NCBI GenBank assembly: GCA_948144175.1
Contig: CANXME010002412.1
Location: 62,001-126,000, forward strand
Direction: 5' to 3'
DNA from: Closterium sp. NIES-65
Lineage: Eukaryota; Streptophyta; Zygnematophyceae; Desmidiales; Closteriaceae
Length of the DNA stretch: 64,000 nt
A program made the position numbers and the translations under genes. Shown here one piece after another: positions 24,500-39,160 of the stretch; the first letter of the stretch is position 1; each line of letters opens with the position of its first letter. Below the pieces are notes generated by a model. It was not told where the DNA came from. It saw nothing but the letters and a program-made list of their open reading frames with translations, and did no database searches.

Positions 24500-27400
24500 A
24501 CGTGGACGTGGACATGGACGTGGACGTGGAGATGGACGTGGATGTGGACATGGACGTGCACGTGGACGTAAACGTAGACGTGGAAGTGGACATGGACGTG
24601 GACGTCAAAGTGGACGTGGACGTGGACATGGACGTGGACGTGGATGTGGACGTGGACGTGGACGTGGACGTGGACATGGACGTGGACGTGGACGTGGACG
24701 TGGTCGTGGACGTGGACGTGGACGTGGACATGGACGTGGACGTGGACGAGGACGTGGACATAGACGTGGACGTGGGCGTGGATGTGGACGTGGACGTGGA
24801 CGTGGACCTGGACATGGACGTGGATGTGGACGTGGACATGGTCGTGGACGTGGACCTGGACGTGGACGTGGACGTGGACGTGGACATGGACGTGGACATG
24901 GTCGTGGACATGGACGTGGACGTTGACATGGACGTGGAGGTGGACGTGGACGTGGACGTGGACGTGGACATGGACGTGGACGTGGACGTGGTCGTGGACG
25001 TGGACGTGGACGTGGACGTGGACATGGACGTGGACGTGGACGTGGACATCGACGTGGACGTCGACGTGGACATGGACGTAGACGTGGACGTGGACGTGGA
25101 TGTGGACATGGACGTGGACGTGGACATCGACGTGGTCGTGGACGTGGACGTGGACATCGACGTGGACGTGGACGTGGACGTGGACGTGGTCGTGGTCGTG
25201 GACGTGGACGTAGACGTGGACGTGGACGTAGACATGGTCGTGGACGTGGACATGGAGGTGGACGTGGACGTGGACATGGACGTGGATGTGGACATGGACG
25301 TAGACGTGGACAGGGACGTGGACGTGGACGTGGACGTCGACATGGACGTGGACGTGGACATGGACGTGGACGTGGACGTGGACATGGACGTGGACATGGA
25401 CGTGGACGTGGACGTGGACATGGACGTGGACATGGACGTGGACGTGGACGTGGACATGGACGTGGTCGTGGACGTGGACGTGGACATGGACGTGGACGTG
25501 GACGTGGACGTAGACGTGGACGTGGACGTGGACATGGACGTGGACGTGGACGTGGACGTGGACGTGGACGGGGACGTGGACGTGGACGTTTACTTGGACA
25601 TGGACGTGGACGTGGACATGGACGTGGACGTGGACGTGGACGCGGACATGGAAGTGGACATGGACGTGGACGTGGACGTGGACGTGGACGTGGACATGGA
25701 CGTGGACATGGAAGTGGTCGTGGACGTGGACGTGGACATGGACGTGGACGTGGAGGTGGACGTGGACATGGACGTGGACGTGGACATGGACATGAACGTG
25801 GACATGGACGTGGACGTGGACATGGACGTGGACATGGACGTGGACATGGACGTGGACGTGGACATGGACGTGGACGTGGACGTGGACGTGGTCGTGGACG
25901 TGGACATGGACGTGGACATGGACGTGGACGTGGACGTGGACGTGGTCGTAGACGTGGACGTGGACATGGACGTGGACGTGGACGTGGACTTGGAGGACTT
26001 GAACGTGGACTGGACGTGGACGTGGACGTGGACGTCGACGTGGACATGGACGTGGACGTGGACGTGGACGTGGACATGGACGTGGACGTGGATGTGGAGG
26101 ACTTGGACGTGGACATGGACGTGGACGTGGACATGGACGTGGACGTGGACGTGGACGTGGACGTGGACGTGGACGTGGACATGGATGTGGACGTGGACGT
26201 GGACGTAGACGTGGATATGGACGTGGACATGGACGTGGACATGGACGTGGGCGTGGATTTGGACGTGGACGTGGACAGGGACGTGGACGTGGACGTGGAC
26301 GTCGACATGGACGTGGACGTGGAGGTGGACGTGGACATGGACGTGGACGTGGACCTGTACATGGACGTGGACGTTGACGTGGTCGTGGACGTGGACGTGG
26401 ACATGGACGTGGACGTGGACATGGACGTGGACGTGGACGTGGAAGTCGACGTGGACGTGGACGTGGACGTGGACGTGGACGTGGACGTGGTCGTGGACGT
26501 GGACATGGTCGTGGACGTGGACGTGGACGTGGACGTGGTCGTGGACATGGACGTGGACGTGGACGTGGACGTGGACATGGACGTGGACGTCGACGTGGAC
26601 GTAGACGTGGACGAGGACATGGACGTGGACGTCGAAGTGGACGTGGACGTGGACGTGGACATGGACGTGGACATGGTCGTGGATGTGGACGTGGACGTGG
26701 ACGTGGACATGGACGTGGACGTGGACGTGGACATGGACGTGGAGATGGACATGGACGTGGACGTGGACGTGGAGGTGGACATGAACGTGGACGTAGACGT
26801 GGAAGTGGACATGGACGTGGACGTCAAAGTGGACGTGGACGTGGACATGGACGTGGACGTGGACGTGGATGTGGACGTGGACGTGGACGTGGACATGGAC
26901 GTGGACGTGGACGTGGACGTGGTCGTGGACGTGGACGTGGACGTGGACATGGACGTGGACGTGGACGTGGACGAGGACGTGGACATGGACGTGGACGTGG
27001 ACGTGGATGTGGACATGGACGTGGACGTGGACATGGACATGGACGTGGATGTGGACGTGGACATGGTCGTGGACGTGGACCTGGACGTGGACGTGGACGT
27101 GGACATGGACGTGGACATGGTCGTGGACGTGGACGTGGACGTGGACGTGGACGTGGACGTGGACGTGGACATGGACGTGGACGTGGACGTGGACGGGACG
27201 TGGACATGGACGTGGACGTGGACGTGGTCGTGGACGTGGACGTGGACGTGGACGTGGACATGGACGTGGACGTGGACGTGGACATCGACGTGGACATGGA
27301 AGTAGACGTGGACGTGGACGTGGATGTGGACATGGACGTGGACGTGGACATGGACGTGGACGTGGTCGTGGACGTGGACGTGGACATCGACGTAGACGTG

Positions 27401-28229
27401 GACGTGGACGTGGACGTGGTCGTGGTCGTAGACGTGGACGTGGACGTGGACGTGGACGTAGACATGGTCGTGGACGTGGACATGGAGGTGGACGTGGACG
27501 TGGAAATGGACGTGGATGTGGACATGGACGTGGACGTGGACAGGGACGTGGACGTGGACGTTGACGTCGACATGGACGTGGACGTGGACATGGACGTGGA
27601 CGTGGACATGGACGTGGACATGGACGTGGACGTGGACGTGGACATGGACGTGGACATGGACGTGGACGTGGACGTGGACGTGGTCGTGGACGTGGACGTG
27701 GACGTGGACGTGGACATGGACGTGGACGTGGACGTGGACGTAGACGTGGACGTGGACGTGGACATGGACGTGGACGTGGACGTGGACGTGGACGTGGACG
27801 GGGACGTGGACGTGGATGTTTACGTGGACATGGACGTGGACGTGGACATGGACGTGGACGTGGACGTGGACGCGGACATGGAAGTGGACATGGACGTGGA
27901 CGTGGACGTGGACGTGGACGTGGACATGGACGTGGACATGGAAGTGGTCGTGGACGTGGACGTGGACATGGACGTGGACGTGGAGGTGGACGTGGACATG
28001 GACGTGGACGTGGACATGGACATGAACGTGGACATGGACGTGGACGTGGACATGGACGTGGACATGGACGTGGACATGGACGTGGACGTGGACATGGACG
28101 TGGATGTGGACGTGGTCGTGGACGTGGACGTGGACGTGGACATGGACGTGGACATGGACGTGGACGTGGACGTGGACGTGGTCGTAGACGTGGACGTGGA
28201 CATGGACGTGGACGTGGACGTGGACTTGG
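24500..28229. repeat. Two copies of a roughly 2.2-kb unit in the hexamer array
   Basis: GACGTCAAAGTGG occurs at about 24,604 and 26,823, and CGCGGACATGGAAGTGG at about 25,641 and 27,871. The offsets are 2,219 and 2,230 bp. The surrounding run of ACAT and GGTCGT variants is in the same order in both. The two copies end at the B-type anchors at 25,993 and 28,229. A 5-bp unit (GACGGGACG) near 27,191 explains part of the change of phase. Confidence 0.7.
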
Positions 28230-31200
28230 AGGACTTGAACGTGGACTCGACGTGGACGTGGACGTGGACGTGGACGTCCACGTGGACATGGACGTGGACG
28301 TGGACGTGGACGTGGACGTGGACATGGACGTGGACGTGGACGTGGACGTGGACGTGGATATGGACGTGGACATGGACGTGGACATGGACGTGGGCGTGGA
28401 TTTGGACGTGGACGTGGACAGGGACGTGGACGTGGACGTGGACGTCGACATGGACGTGGACGTGGAGGTGGACGTGGACATGGACGTGGACGTGGAACTG
28501 TACATGGACGTGGACGTGGACGTGGTCGTGGACGTGGACGTGGACATGGACGTGGACGTGGACGTGGAGGACTTGAACGTGGACTTGGACGTGGACATGT
28601 ACGTGGACGTGGACATGGACGTGGACGTGGCCATGGACGTGGACGTGGACGTGGATGCGGACATGGAAGTGGACATGGACGTGGACGTGGACGTGGACGT
28701 GGACGTGGACGTGGACATGGACGTGGACATGGAAGTGGTCGTGGACGTGGACGTGGACATGGACGTGGACGTGGACGTGGACATGGACGTGGACATGGAC
28801 GTGGACTTGGCCGTGGACGTGGTCGTGGACGTGGACGTGGACGTGGACATGGACGTGGACGTGGACGTGGACGTGGACGTGGACTTGGACGTGGACATGG
28901 ACATGGACGTGGAAGTGGACGTGGACGTGGACGTGGACGTGGACATGGACGTGGACGTGGACATGGACATGGACGTGGACATGGACGTGGACGTGGACGT
29001 GGACGTGGACGTGGACATGGACGTGGACGTGGACGTGGACGTGAACGTGGACGTGGTCGTGGACGTGGACGTGGACATGGACGTCGACGTGGACGTGGAC
29101 GTGGACGTGGACGTGGACGTCGACGTGGACATGGACCTGGACGTGGACGTGGACGTGGACGTGGACGTGGTCATGGACGTGGACGTGGACGTGGACATGG
29201 ACGTGGACGTGGACGTGGACGTGGACATGGACGTGGACATGGACGTGGACGTGGACGTGGACAGGGACGTGGACGTGGACGTGGACGTCGACATGGACGT
29301 GGACGTGGACATGGACATGGACAGGGACGTGGATGTGGACGTGGACGTGGACGTGGACGTGGTTGTGGACGTGGACGTGGACGTGGACATGGAGGTGGAC
29401 GTGGACGTGGACATGGACGTGGACGTGGACATGGACGTGGATGTTGACGTGGACGTGGACATGGACGTGGTCGTGGACATGGAGGACTTGGACGTGGACG
29501 TGGACGTGGACGTGGACGTGGACATGGACGTGGTCGTGGACGTGGACGTAGACGTGGACGTGGACGTGGATGTGGACTTGGACGTAGACATGGACGTGGA
29601 CATGGACGTCGACGTGGACAGGGACGTGGACGTGGACGTGGACGTCGACATGGACGTGGACGTGGAGGTGGACGTGGACGTGGACGTGGACGTGGACATG
29701 GACGTGGACGTGGACGTGGACGTGGTCGTGGACGTGGACGTGGACCTGAACGTGGACGTGGACGTGGAGGACTTGAACGTGGACTGGACGTGGACGTGGA
29801 CGTGGACGTGGACGTGGACGTGGACATGGACGTGGACGTGGACGTGGACATGGACGTGGACGTGGACGTGGACATGAACGTGGACGTGGACGTGGACGTG
29901 GACATGGACGTGGACGTGGACGTGGACATGGAGGTGGACGTGGACGTGGACATGGACGTGGACGAGGACGTGGACATGGACGTGGACGTGGACGTAGACG
30001 TGGACGTGGATGTGGACGTGAACGTGGATGGAAGTGGACGTGGACGTGGACGTGGACAGGGACGTGGACGTGGACGAGGACGTCGACATAGACGTGGCAT
30101 GGACATGGAGGTGGACGTGGACAGGGACGTGGACGTGGACGTGGACGTCGACATGGACGTGGACGTGGAGGTGGACGTGGACGTGGACGTGGACATGGAC
30201 GTGGACGTGGACATGGATGTGGACGTGGACGTGGTCGTGGATGTGGACGTGGACATGGACGTGGACGTGGACGTGGACGTGGAGGACTTAAACGTGGACT
30301 GGACGAGGACGTGGACGTGGACGTCGACGTGGACATGGACGTGGACATGGACGTGGACGTGGACATGGACGTGGACGTGGACGTGGACATGAACGTAGAC
30401 GTGGACGTGGACGTGGACGTGGACATGGAGGTGGACGAGGACGTGGACATGGACGTGGACAAGGACGTGGACATAGACGTGGACGTGGACATGGACGTGG
30501 ACGTGGACGTGGATGTCGACATGGACGTGGACGTGGAGGTGGACGTGGACGTGGACGTGGACGTGGACGTGGACATCGACCTGGACGTGGACGTAGACAT
30601 GGACGTGGACGTGGACGTGGATGTGGACATGGACGTGGAGATGGACGTGGACATGGACGTGGACGTAGACGTGGACGTGGACATGGACGTGGACGTGGAC
30701 GTAGACGTGGACGTGGACGTGGACATGGACGTGGACGTGGACGTGGACATCGACGTAGACGTGGACGTGGACGTGGACGTGGTCGTGGTCGTAGACGTGG
30801 ACGTGGACGTGGACGTGGACGTAGACATGGTCGTGGACGTGGACATGGAGGTGGACGTGGACGTGGAAATGGACGTGGATGTGGACATGGACGTGGACGT
30901 GGACAGGGACGTGGACGTGGACGTTGACGTCGACATGGACGTGGACGTGGACATGGACGTGGACGTGGACATGGACGTGGACATGGACGTGGACGTGGAC
31001 GTGGACATGGACGTGGACATGGACGTGGACGTGGACGTGGACGTGGTCGTGGACGTGGACGTGGACGTGGACGTGGACATGGACGTGGACGTGGACGTGG
31101 ACGTAGACGTGGACGTGGACGTGGACATGGACGTGGACGTGGACGTGGACGTGGACGTGGACGGGGACGTGGACGTGGATGTTTACGTGGACATGGACGT

Positions 31201-34101
31201 GGACGTGGACATGGACGTGGACGTGGACGTGGACGCGGACATGGAAGTGGACATGGACGTGGACGTGGACGTGGACGTGGACGTGGACATGGACGTGGAC
31301 ATGGAAGTGGTCGTGGACGTGGACGTGGACATGGACGTGGACGTGGAGGTGGACGTGGACATGGACGTGGACGTGGACATGGACATGAACGTGGACATGG
31401 ACGTGGACGTGGACATGGACGTGGACATGGACGTGGACATGGACGTGGACGTGGACATGGACGTGGATGTGGACGTGGTCGTGGACGTGGACGTGGACGT
31501 GGACATGGACGTGGACATGGACGTGGACGTGGACGTGGACGTGGTCGTAGACGTGGACGTGGACATGGACGTGGACGTGGACGTGGACTTGGAGGACTTG
31601 AACGTGGACTCGACGTGGACGTGGACGTGGACGTGGACGTCCACGTGGACATGGACGTGGACGTGGACGTGGACGTGGACGTGGACATGGACGTGGACGT
31701 GGACGTGGACGTGGACGTGGATATGGACGTGGACATGGACGTGGACATGGACGTGGGCGTGGATTTGGACGTGGACGTGGACAGGGACGTGGACGTGGAC
31801 GTGGACGTCGACATGGACGTGGACGTGGAGGTGGACGTGGACATGGACGTGGACGTGGAACTGTACATGGACGTGGACGTGGACGTGGTCGTGGACGTGG
31901 ACGTGGACATGGACGTGGACGTGGACGTGGAGGACTTGAACGTGGACTTGGACGTGGACATGTACGTGGACGTGGACATGGACGTGGACGTGGCCATGGA
32001 CGTGGACGTGGACGTGGATGCGGACATGGAAGTGGACATGGACGTGGACGTGGACGTGGACGTGGACGTGGACGTGGACATGGACGTGGACATGGAAGTG
32101 GTCGTGGACGTGGACGTGGACATGGACGTGGACGTGGACGTGGACATGGACGTGGACATGGACGTGGACTTGGCCGTGGACGTGGTCGTGGACGTGGACG
32201 TGGACGTGGACATGGACGTGGACGTGGACGTGGACGTGGACGTGGACTTGGACGTGGACATGGACATGGACGTGGAAGTGGACGTGGACGTGGACGTGGA
32301 CGTGGACATGGACGTGGACGTGGACATGGACATGGACGTGGACATGGACGTGGACGTGGACGTGGACGTGGACGTGGACATGGACGTGGACGTGGACGTG
32401 GACGTGAACGTGGACGTGGTCGTGGACGTGGACGTGGACATGGACGTCGACGTGGACGTGGACGTGGACGTGGACGTCGACGTGGACATGGACCTGGACG
32501 TGGACGTGGACGTGGACGTGGACGTGGTCATGGACGTGGACGTGGACGTGGACATGGACGTGGACGTGGACGTGGACGTGGACATGGACGTGGACATGGA
32601 CGTGGACGTGGACGTGGACAGGGACGTGGACGTGGACGTGGACGTCGACATGGACGTGGACGTGGACATGGACATGGACAGGGACGTGGATGTGGACGTG
32701 GACGTGGACGTGGACGTGGTTGTGGACGTGGACGTGGACGTGGACATGGAGGTGGACGTGGACGTGGACATGGACGTGGACGTGGACATGGACGTGGATG
32801 TTGACGTGGACGTGGACATGGACGTGGTCGTGGACATGGAGGACTTGGACGTGGACGTGGACGTGGACGTGGACGTGGACATGGACGTGGTCGTGGACGT
32901 GGACGTAGACGTGGACGTGGACGTGGATGTGGACTTGGACGTAGACATGGACGTGGACATGGACGTCGACGTGGACAGGGACGTGGACGTGGACGTGGAC
33001 GTCGACATGGACGTGGACGTGGAGGTGGACGTGGACGTGGACGTGGACGTGGACATGGACGTGGACGTGGACGTGGACGTGGTCGTGGACGTGGACGTGG
33101 ACCTGAACGTGGACGTGGACGTGGAGGACTTGAACGTGGACTGGACGTGGACGTGGACGTGGACGTGGACGTGGACGTGGACATGGACGTGGACGTGGAC
33201 GTGGACATGGACGTGGACGTGGACGTGGACATGAACGTGGACGTGGACGTGGACGTGGACATGGACGTGGACGTGGACGTGGACATGGAGGTGGACGTGG
33301 ACGTGGACATGGACGTGGACGAGGACGTGGACATGGACGTGGACGTGGACGTAGACGTGGACGTGGATGTGGACGTGAACGTGGATGGAAGTGGACGTGG
33401 ACGTGGACGTGGACAGGGACGTGGACGTGGACGAGGACGTCGACATAGACGTGGCATGGACATGGAGGTGGACGTGGACAGGGACGTGGACGTGGACGTG
33501 GACGTCGACATGGACGTGGACGTGGAGGTGGACGTGGACGTGGACGTGGACATGGACGTGGACGTGGACATGGATGTGGACGTGGACGTGGTCGTGGATG
33601 TGGACGTGGACATGGACGTGGACGTGGACGTGGACGTGGAGGACTTAAACGTGGACTGGACGAGGACGTGGACGTGGACGTCGACGTGGACATGGACGTG
33701 GACATGGACGTGGACGTGGACATGGACGTGGACGTGGACGTGGACATGAACGTAGACGTGGACGTGGACGTGGACGTGGACATGGAGGTGGACGAGGACG
33801 TGGACATGGACGTGGACAAGGACGTGGACATAGACGTGGACGTGGACATGGACGTGGACGTGGACGTGGATGTCGACATGGACGTGGACGTGGAGGTGGA
33901 CGTGGACGTGGACGTGGACGTGGACGTGGACATCGACCTGGACGTGGACGTAGACATGGACGTGGACGTGGACGTGGATGTGGACATGGACGTGGAGATG
34001 GACGTGGACATGGACGTGGACGTAGACGTGGACGTGGACATGGACGTGGACGTGGACGTAGACGTGGACGTGGACGTGGACATGGACGTGGACGTGGACG
34101 T
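27367..34101. repeat. Near-exact tandem duplication, 3.36 kb
   Basis: Copy 1 spans about 27,367-30,729 and copy 2 about 30,730-34,101. Landmarks keep an offset of 3,363 bp over the first part (for example the CATCGACGTAGACG run at 27,386 and 30,749; the anchors at 28,229 and 31,592). The offset is 3,357 bp over the second part (anchors at 29,767 and 33,124). One hexamer was therefore lost from copy 2, within 29.0-29.3 kb or its equivalent. Over the tracts I compared the variant order looks identical. The left limit is where GGTCGT at about 27,365 is not matched; the right limit is where GTGTACGTGTACG begins at about 34,100. Confidence 0.85.
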
Positions 34102-37100
34102 GTACGTGTACGTGGACGTGGATGTGGACGTGGACATAGACGTGGACGTGGACGTGGACGTGGACATGGACGTGGACGTGGACGTGGACATGGACGTGGA
34201 TGTGGACATGGACGTGGACGTGGACGTGGAGGTGGACGTGGACATGGACGTGGACGTGGACATGGACATGAACGTGGACATGGACGTGGACGTGGACATG
34301 GACGTGGACATGGACGTTGACGTGGACGTGGACGTGGGGACATAGACGTGAACGTGGACGTAGACGTGGACGTGGACGTGGATATGGACGTGGACGTGGA
34401 CGTGAAGGACTTGGACGTGGACATGGACGTGGACGTGGACGTGGACGTGGATGTGGACGTGGACGTGGACGTGGACATGGACATGGACGTGGACGTGGCA
34501 TGGACATGGACGTGGACATGGACGTGGACGTGGACGTAGACATAGACGTGGGCGTGGACGTAGAGGACATGGACGTGGACATGGACGTGGACGTAGACGT
34601 GGACGTGGACATGGACATGGACGTGGACGTGGATGTGGACGTGGATGTGGACGTGGTTGTGGACGTGAACGTGGATGGACGTAGACGTAGACGTGGACGT
34701 GGACATGGACGTGGACGTGGACGTCGACATGGACGTGGACGTGGACATGGACGTGGACGTGGACGTGGACAGGGACGTGGACGTGGACGTGGACGTCGAC
34801 ATGGACGTGGACGTGGAGGTGGACGTGGACGTGGACGTGGACGTGGATGTGGACGTGGACGTCGTCGTGGACGTGGACGTGGACATGGACGTGGACGTGG
34901 ACGTGGACGTGGAGGACTTGAACGTGGACTGGACGTGGACGTGGATGTGGACGTGGACGTCGACGTGGACATGGACGTGGACGTGGACATGGACGTGGAC
35001 ATGGACGTGGACGTAGACATGGACATGAACGTAGACGTGGACGTGGACGTGGACATGGACGTGGACGTGGACGTGGACATGGAGGTGGACGAGGACGTGG
35101 ACATGGACGTGGACAAGGACGTGGACATGGACGTCGACGTGGACGTGGACATGGACGTGGACGTGGACGTGGACGTCGACATGGACGTGGACGTGGACGT
35201 GGACATGAACGTGGACGTGGACGTGGACGTGGACATGGACGTGGACGTGGACGTGGACATGGAGGTGGACGTGGACGTGGACATGGACGTGGACGAGGAC
35301 GTGGACATGGACGTGGACGTGGACGTAGACGTGGACGTGGATGTGGACGTGAACGTGGATGGAAGTGGACGTGGACGTGGACGTGGACAGGGACGTGGAC
35401 GTGGACGAGGACGTCGACATAGACGTGGCATGGACATGGAGGTGGACGTGGACAGGGACGTGGACGTGGACGTGGACGTCGACATGGACGTGGACGTGGA
35501 GGTGGACGTGGACGTGGACGTGGACATGGACGTGGACGTGGACATGGATGTGGACGTGGACGTGGTCGTGGATGTGGACGTGGACATGGACGTGGACGTG
35601 GACGTGGACGTGGAGGACTTAAACGTGGACTGGACGAGGACGTGGACGTGGACGTCGACGTGGACATGGACGTGGACATGGACGTGGACGTGGACATGGA
35701 CGTGGACGTGGACGTGGACATGAACGTAGACGTGGACGTGGACGTGGACGTGGACATGGAGGTGGACGAGGACGTGGACATGGACGTGGACAAGGACGTG
35801 GACATAGACGTGGACGTGGACATGGACGTGGACGTGGACGTGGATGTCGACATGGACGTGGACGTGGAGGTGGACGTGGACGTGGACGTGGACGTGGACG
35901 TGGACATCGACCTGGACGTGGACGTAGACATGGACGTGGACGTGGACGTGGATGTGGACATGGACGTGGAGATGGACGTGGACATGGACGTGGACGTAGA
36001 CGTGGACGTGGACATGGACGTGGACGTGGACGTAGACGTGGACGTGGACGTGGACATGGACGTGGACGTGGACGTGTACGTGTACGTGGACGTGGATGTG
36101 GACGTGGACATAGACGTGGACGTGGACGTGGACGTGGACATGGACGTGGACGTGGACGTGGACATGGACGTGGATGTGGACATGGACGTGGACGTGGACG
36201 TGGAGGTGGACGTGGACATGGACGTGGACGTGGACATGGACATGAACGTGGACATGGACGTGGACGTGGACATGGACGTGGACATGGACGTTGACGTGGA
36301 CGTGGACGTGGGGACATAGACGTGAACGTGGACGTAGACGTGGACGTGGACGTGGATATGGACGTGGACGTGGACGTGAAGGACTTGGACGTGGACATGG
36401 ACGTGGACGTGGACGTGGACGTGGATGTGGACGTGGACGTGGACGTGGACATGGACATGGACGTGGACGTGGCATGGACATGGACGTGGACATGGACGTG
36501 GACGTGGACGTAGACATAGACGTGGGCGTGGACGTAGAGGACATGGACGTGGACATGGACGTGGACGTAGACGTGGACGTGGACATGGACATGGACGTGG
36601 ACGTGGATGTGGACGTGGATGTGGACGTGGTTGTGGACGTGAACGTGGATGGACGTAGACGTAGACGTGGACGTGGACATGGACGTGGACGTGGACGTCG
36701 ACATGGACGTGGACGTGGACATGGACGTGGACGTGGACGTGGACAGGGACGTGGACGTGGACGTGGACGTCGACATGGACGTGGACGTGGAGGTGGACGT
36801 GGACGTGGACGTGGACGTGGATGTGGACGTGGACGTCGTCGTGGACGTGGACGTGGACATGGACGTGGACGTGGACGTGGACGTGGAGGACTTGAACGTG
36901 GACTGGACGTGGACGTGGATGTGGACGTGGACGTCGACGTGGACATGGACGTGGACGTGGACATGGACGTGGACATGGACGTGGACGTAGACATGGACAT
37001 GAACGTAGACGTGGACGTGGACGTGGACATGGACGTGGACGTGGACGTGGACATGGAGGTGGACGAGGACGTGGACATGGACGTGGACAAGGACGTGGAC

Positions 37101-37175
37101 ATGGACGTCGACGTGGACGTGGACATGGACGTGGACGTGGACGTGGACGTCGACATGGACGTGGACGTGGACGTG
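33204..37175. repeat. Near-exact tandem duplication, 1,974 bp
   Basis: Copy 1 begins about 33,204 and copy 2 about 35,178, ending near 37,175. Every landmark I checked keeps an offset of exactly 1,974 bp (329 hexamers): CATGAACG at 33,231 and 35,205, the TTAAACG anchor at 33,639 and 35,613, GGGGACATAGACG at 34,336 and 36,310, and the anchors at 34,912 and 36,886. The duplication overlaps the end of the 3.36-kb duplication and copies part of it, so it is the later event. A diverged partial third copy follows from about 37,451. Confidence 0.88.
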
Positions 37176-37559
37176 GAGGTGGACGTGGATGTGGACGTGG
37201 ACGTGGACATCGACCTGGACGTGGACATGGACATAGACGTGGACGTGGACGTGGATGTGGACGTGGACGTGGAGATGGACGTGGACATGGACGTGGACAT
37301 AGACGTGGACGTGGACATGGACGTGGACGTGGACATGGACGTGGACGTGGAGGTGGACGTGGACATAAATGTGGACGTGGACATGGACATGAACGTGGAC
37401 ATGGACGTGGACGTGGACATGGACGTGGACATGGACGTGGACGTGGACGTGGGGACATAGACGTGAACATGGACGTAGACGTGGACGTGGACGTGGACAT
37501 GGACGTGGACGTGGACGTGGACGTGGATGTGGACGTGGACGTGGACGTGGACATGGACA

Positions 37560-39160
37560 TGGACGTGGACGTGGCATGGACGTGGACGTGGACATGGACG
37601 TGGATGTGGACGTAGACATGGACGTGGACGTGGACGTAGAGGACATGGACGTGGACATGGACGTGGACGTAGACGTGGACGTGGACGTGGACATGGACAT
37701 GGAAGAGGACGTGGACGTGGACGTGGACATGGACGTGGAGATGGATGTGGACGTGGACGTGGACGTGGACGTGGTTGTGGACGTGGACGTGGACATAGAT
37801 GTGGACGTGGAGGACTTGGACGTGGACATGGACGTGGACATGGACATGGACGTGGACGTGGACGTGGACGTGGAGGTGGTCGTGGACGTGGATGTGGACG
37901 TGGACGTGGTCGTGGACGTCGACATGGACATGGACGTTGACGTGGACGTGGACAAGGACGTGGAGTGGACGTGGACGTGGACGTGGAGGACTTGAACGTG
38001 GACTGGACGTGGACGTGGACGTCGACGTGGACATGGACGTGGACGTGGACGTGGACGTGGACCTGGACGTGGCATGGACGTGGAGGACTTGGACGTGGAC
38101 GTGGACGTGGACGTGGACGTGGACATGGACGTGGACGTGGACGTGGACGTGGACGTGGACGTGGACATGGACATGGACGTGGAAATGGACGTGGACGTGG
38201 CATGGACGTGGACGTGGATATCGACGTGGACGTGGACATGCACGTGGACATGGACGTGGACGTGGACGTGGACGTGAAGGACTTGGACGTGGACATGGAC
38301 GTGGACGTGGACGTGGACGTGGACGTGGATGTGGACGTGGACGTGGACGTGGACATGGACATGGACGTGGACGTGGCATGGACGTGGACGTGGACATGGA
38401 CATGGACGTGGACGTAGACATGGACGTGGACGTGGACGTAGAGGACATGGACGTGGACATGGACGTGGACGTAGACGTGGACGTGGACGTGGACATGGAC
38501 ATGGAAGTCGACGTGGACGTGGACGTGGACGTGGATATGGACGTGGAGATGGATGTGGACGTGGACGTGGACGTGGACGTGGTCGTGGACGTGGACGTGG
38601 ACGTGGACATGGACGTGGACGTGGAGGACTTGGACGTGGACATGGACGTGGATGTGGACATGGACGTGGACGTGGACGTGGACGTGGAGGTGGTCGTGGA
38701 CGTGGACGTGGACGTGGACGTGGTCGTGGACGTGGACGTGTACATGGACGTTGACGTGGACGTGGACAAGGACGTGGAGTGGACGTGGACGTGGACGTGG
38801 ACGTGGAGGACTTGAACGTGGACTGGACGTGGACGTGGACGTGGACGTGGACGTCGACGTGGACATGGACGTGGACGTGGACGTGGACCTGGACGTGGCA
38901 TGGACGTGGAGGACTTGGACGTGGACGTGGACGTGGACATGGACGTGGACGTGGACATGGACGTGGACGTGGACGTGGACGTGGACATGGACGTGGACGT
39001 GGACGTGGACGTGGATATGGACGTGGACATGGACGTGGACATGGACGTGGACATGGACGTGGACGTGGACATGGACGTGGACATGGACGTGGACGTGGAC
39101 GTGGACATGGACGTGGACGTGGACGTGGACATGGACATGGACATGGACGTGGACGTGGAC
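37560..39160. repeat. Diverged tandem duplication, about 0.82 kb
   Basis: GTGGCATGGACG phase slips, AGAGGACATGG, GGAGATGGATGTGG and GGACAAGGACGTGGAGTGG occur in the same order in two blocks. GACAAGG lies at 37,951 and 38,765 (814 bp apart); GCATGGACGTGGAGG lies near 38,071 and 38,897 (826 bp); the anchors lie at 37,986 and 38,806 (820 bp). After about 39,160 the array becomes more irregular up to its end. Confidence 0.7.

Noticed and set aside
27367..37175. The near-exact duplications as assembly artefacts
   Set aside because: They cannot be excluded without reads. However, the two events have different periods, one carries a 6-bp indel between copies, and diverged relatives of the same blocks occur elsewhere, so real duplications are more likely.
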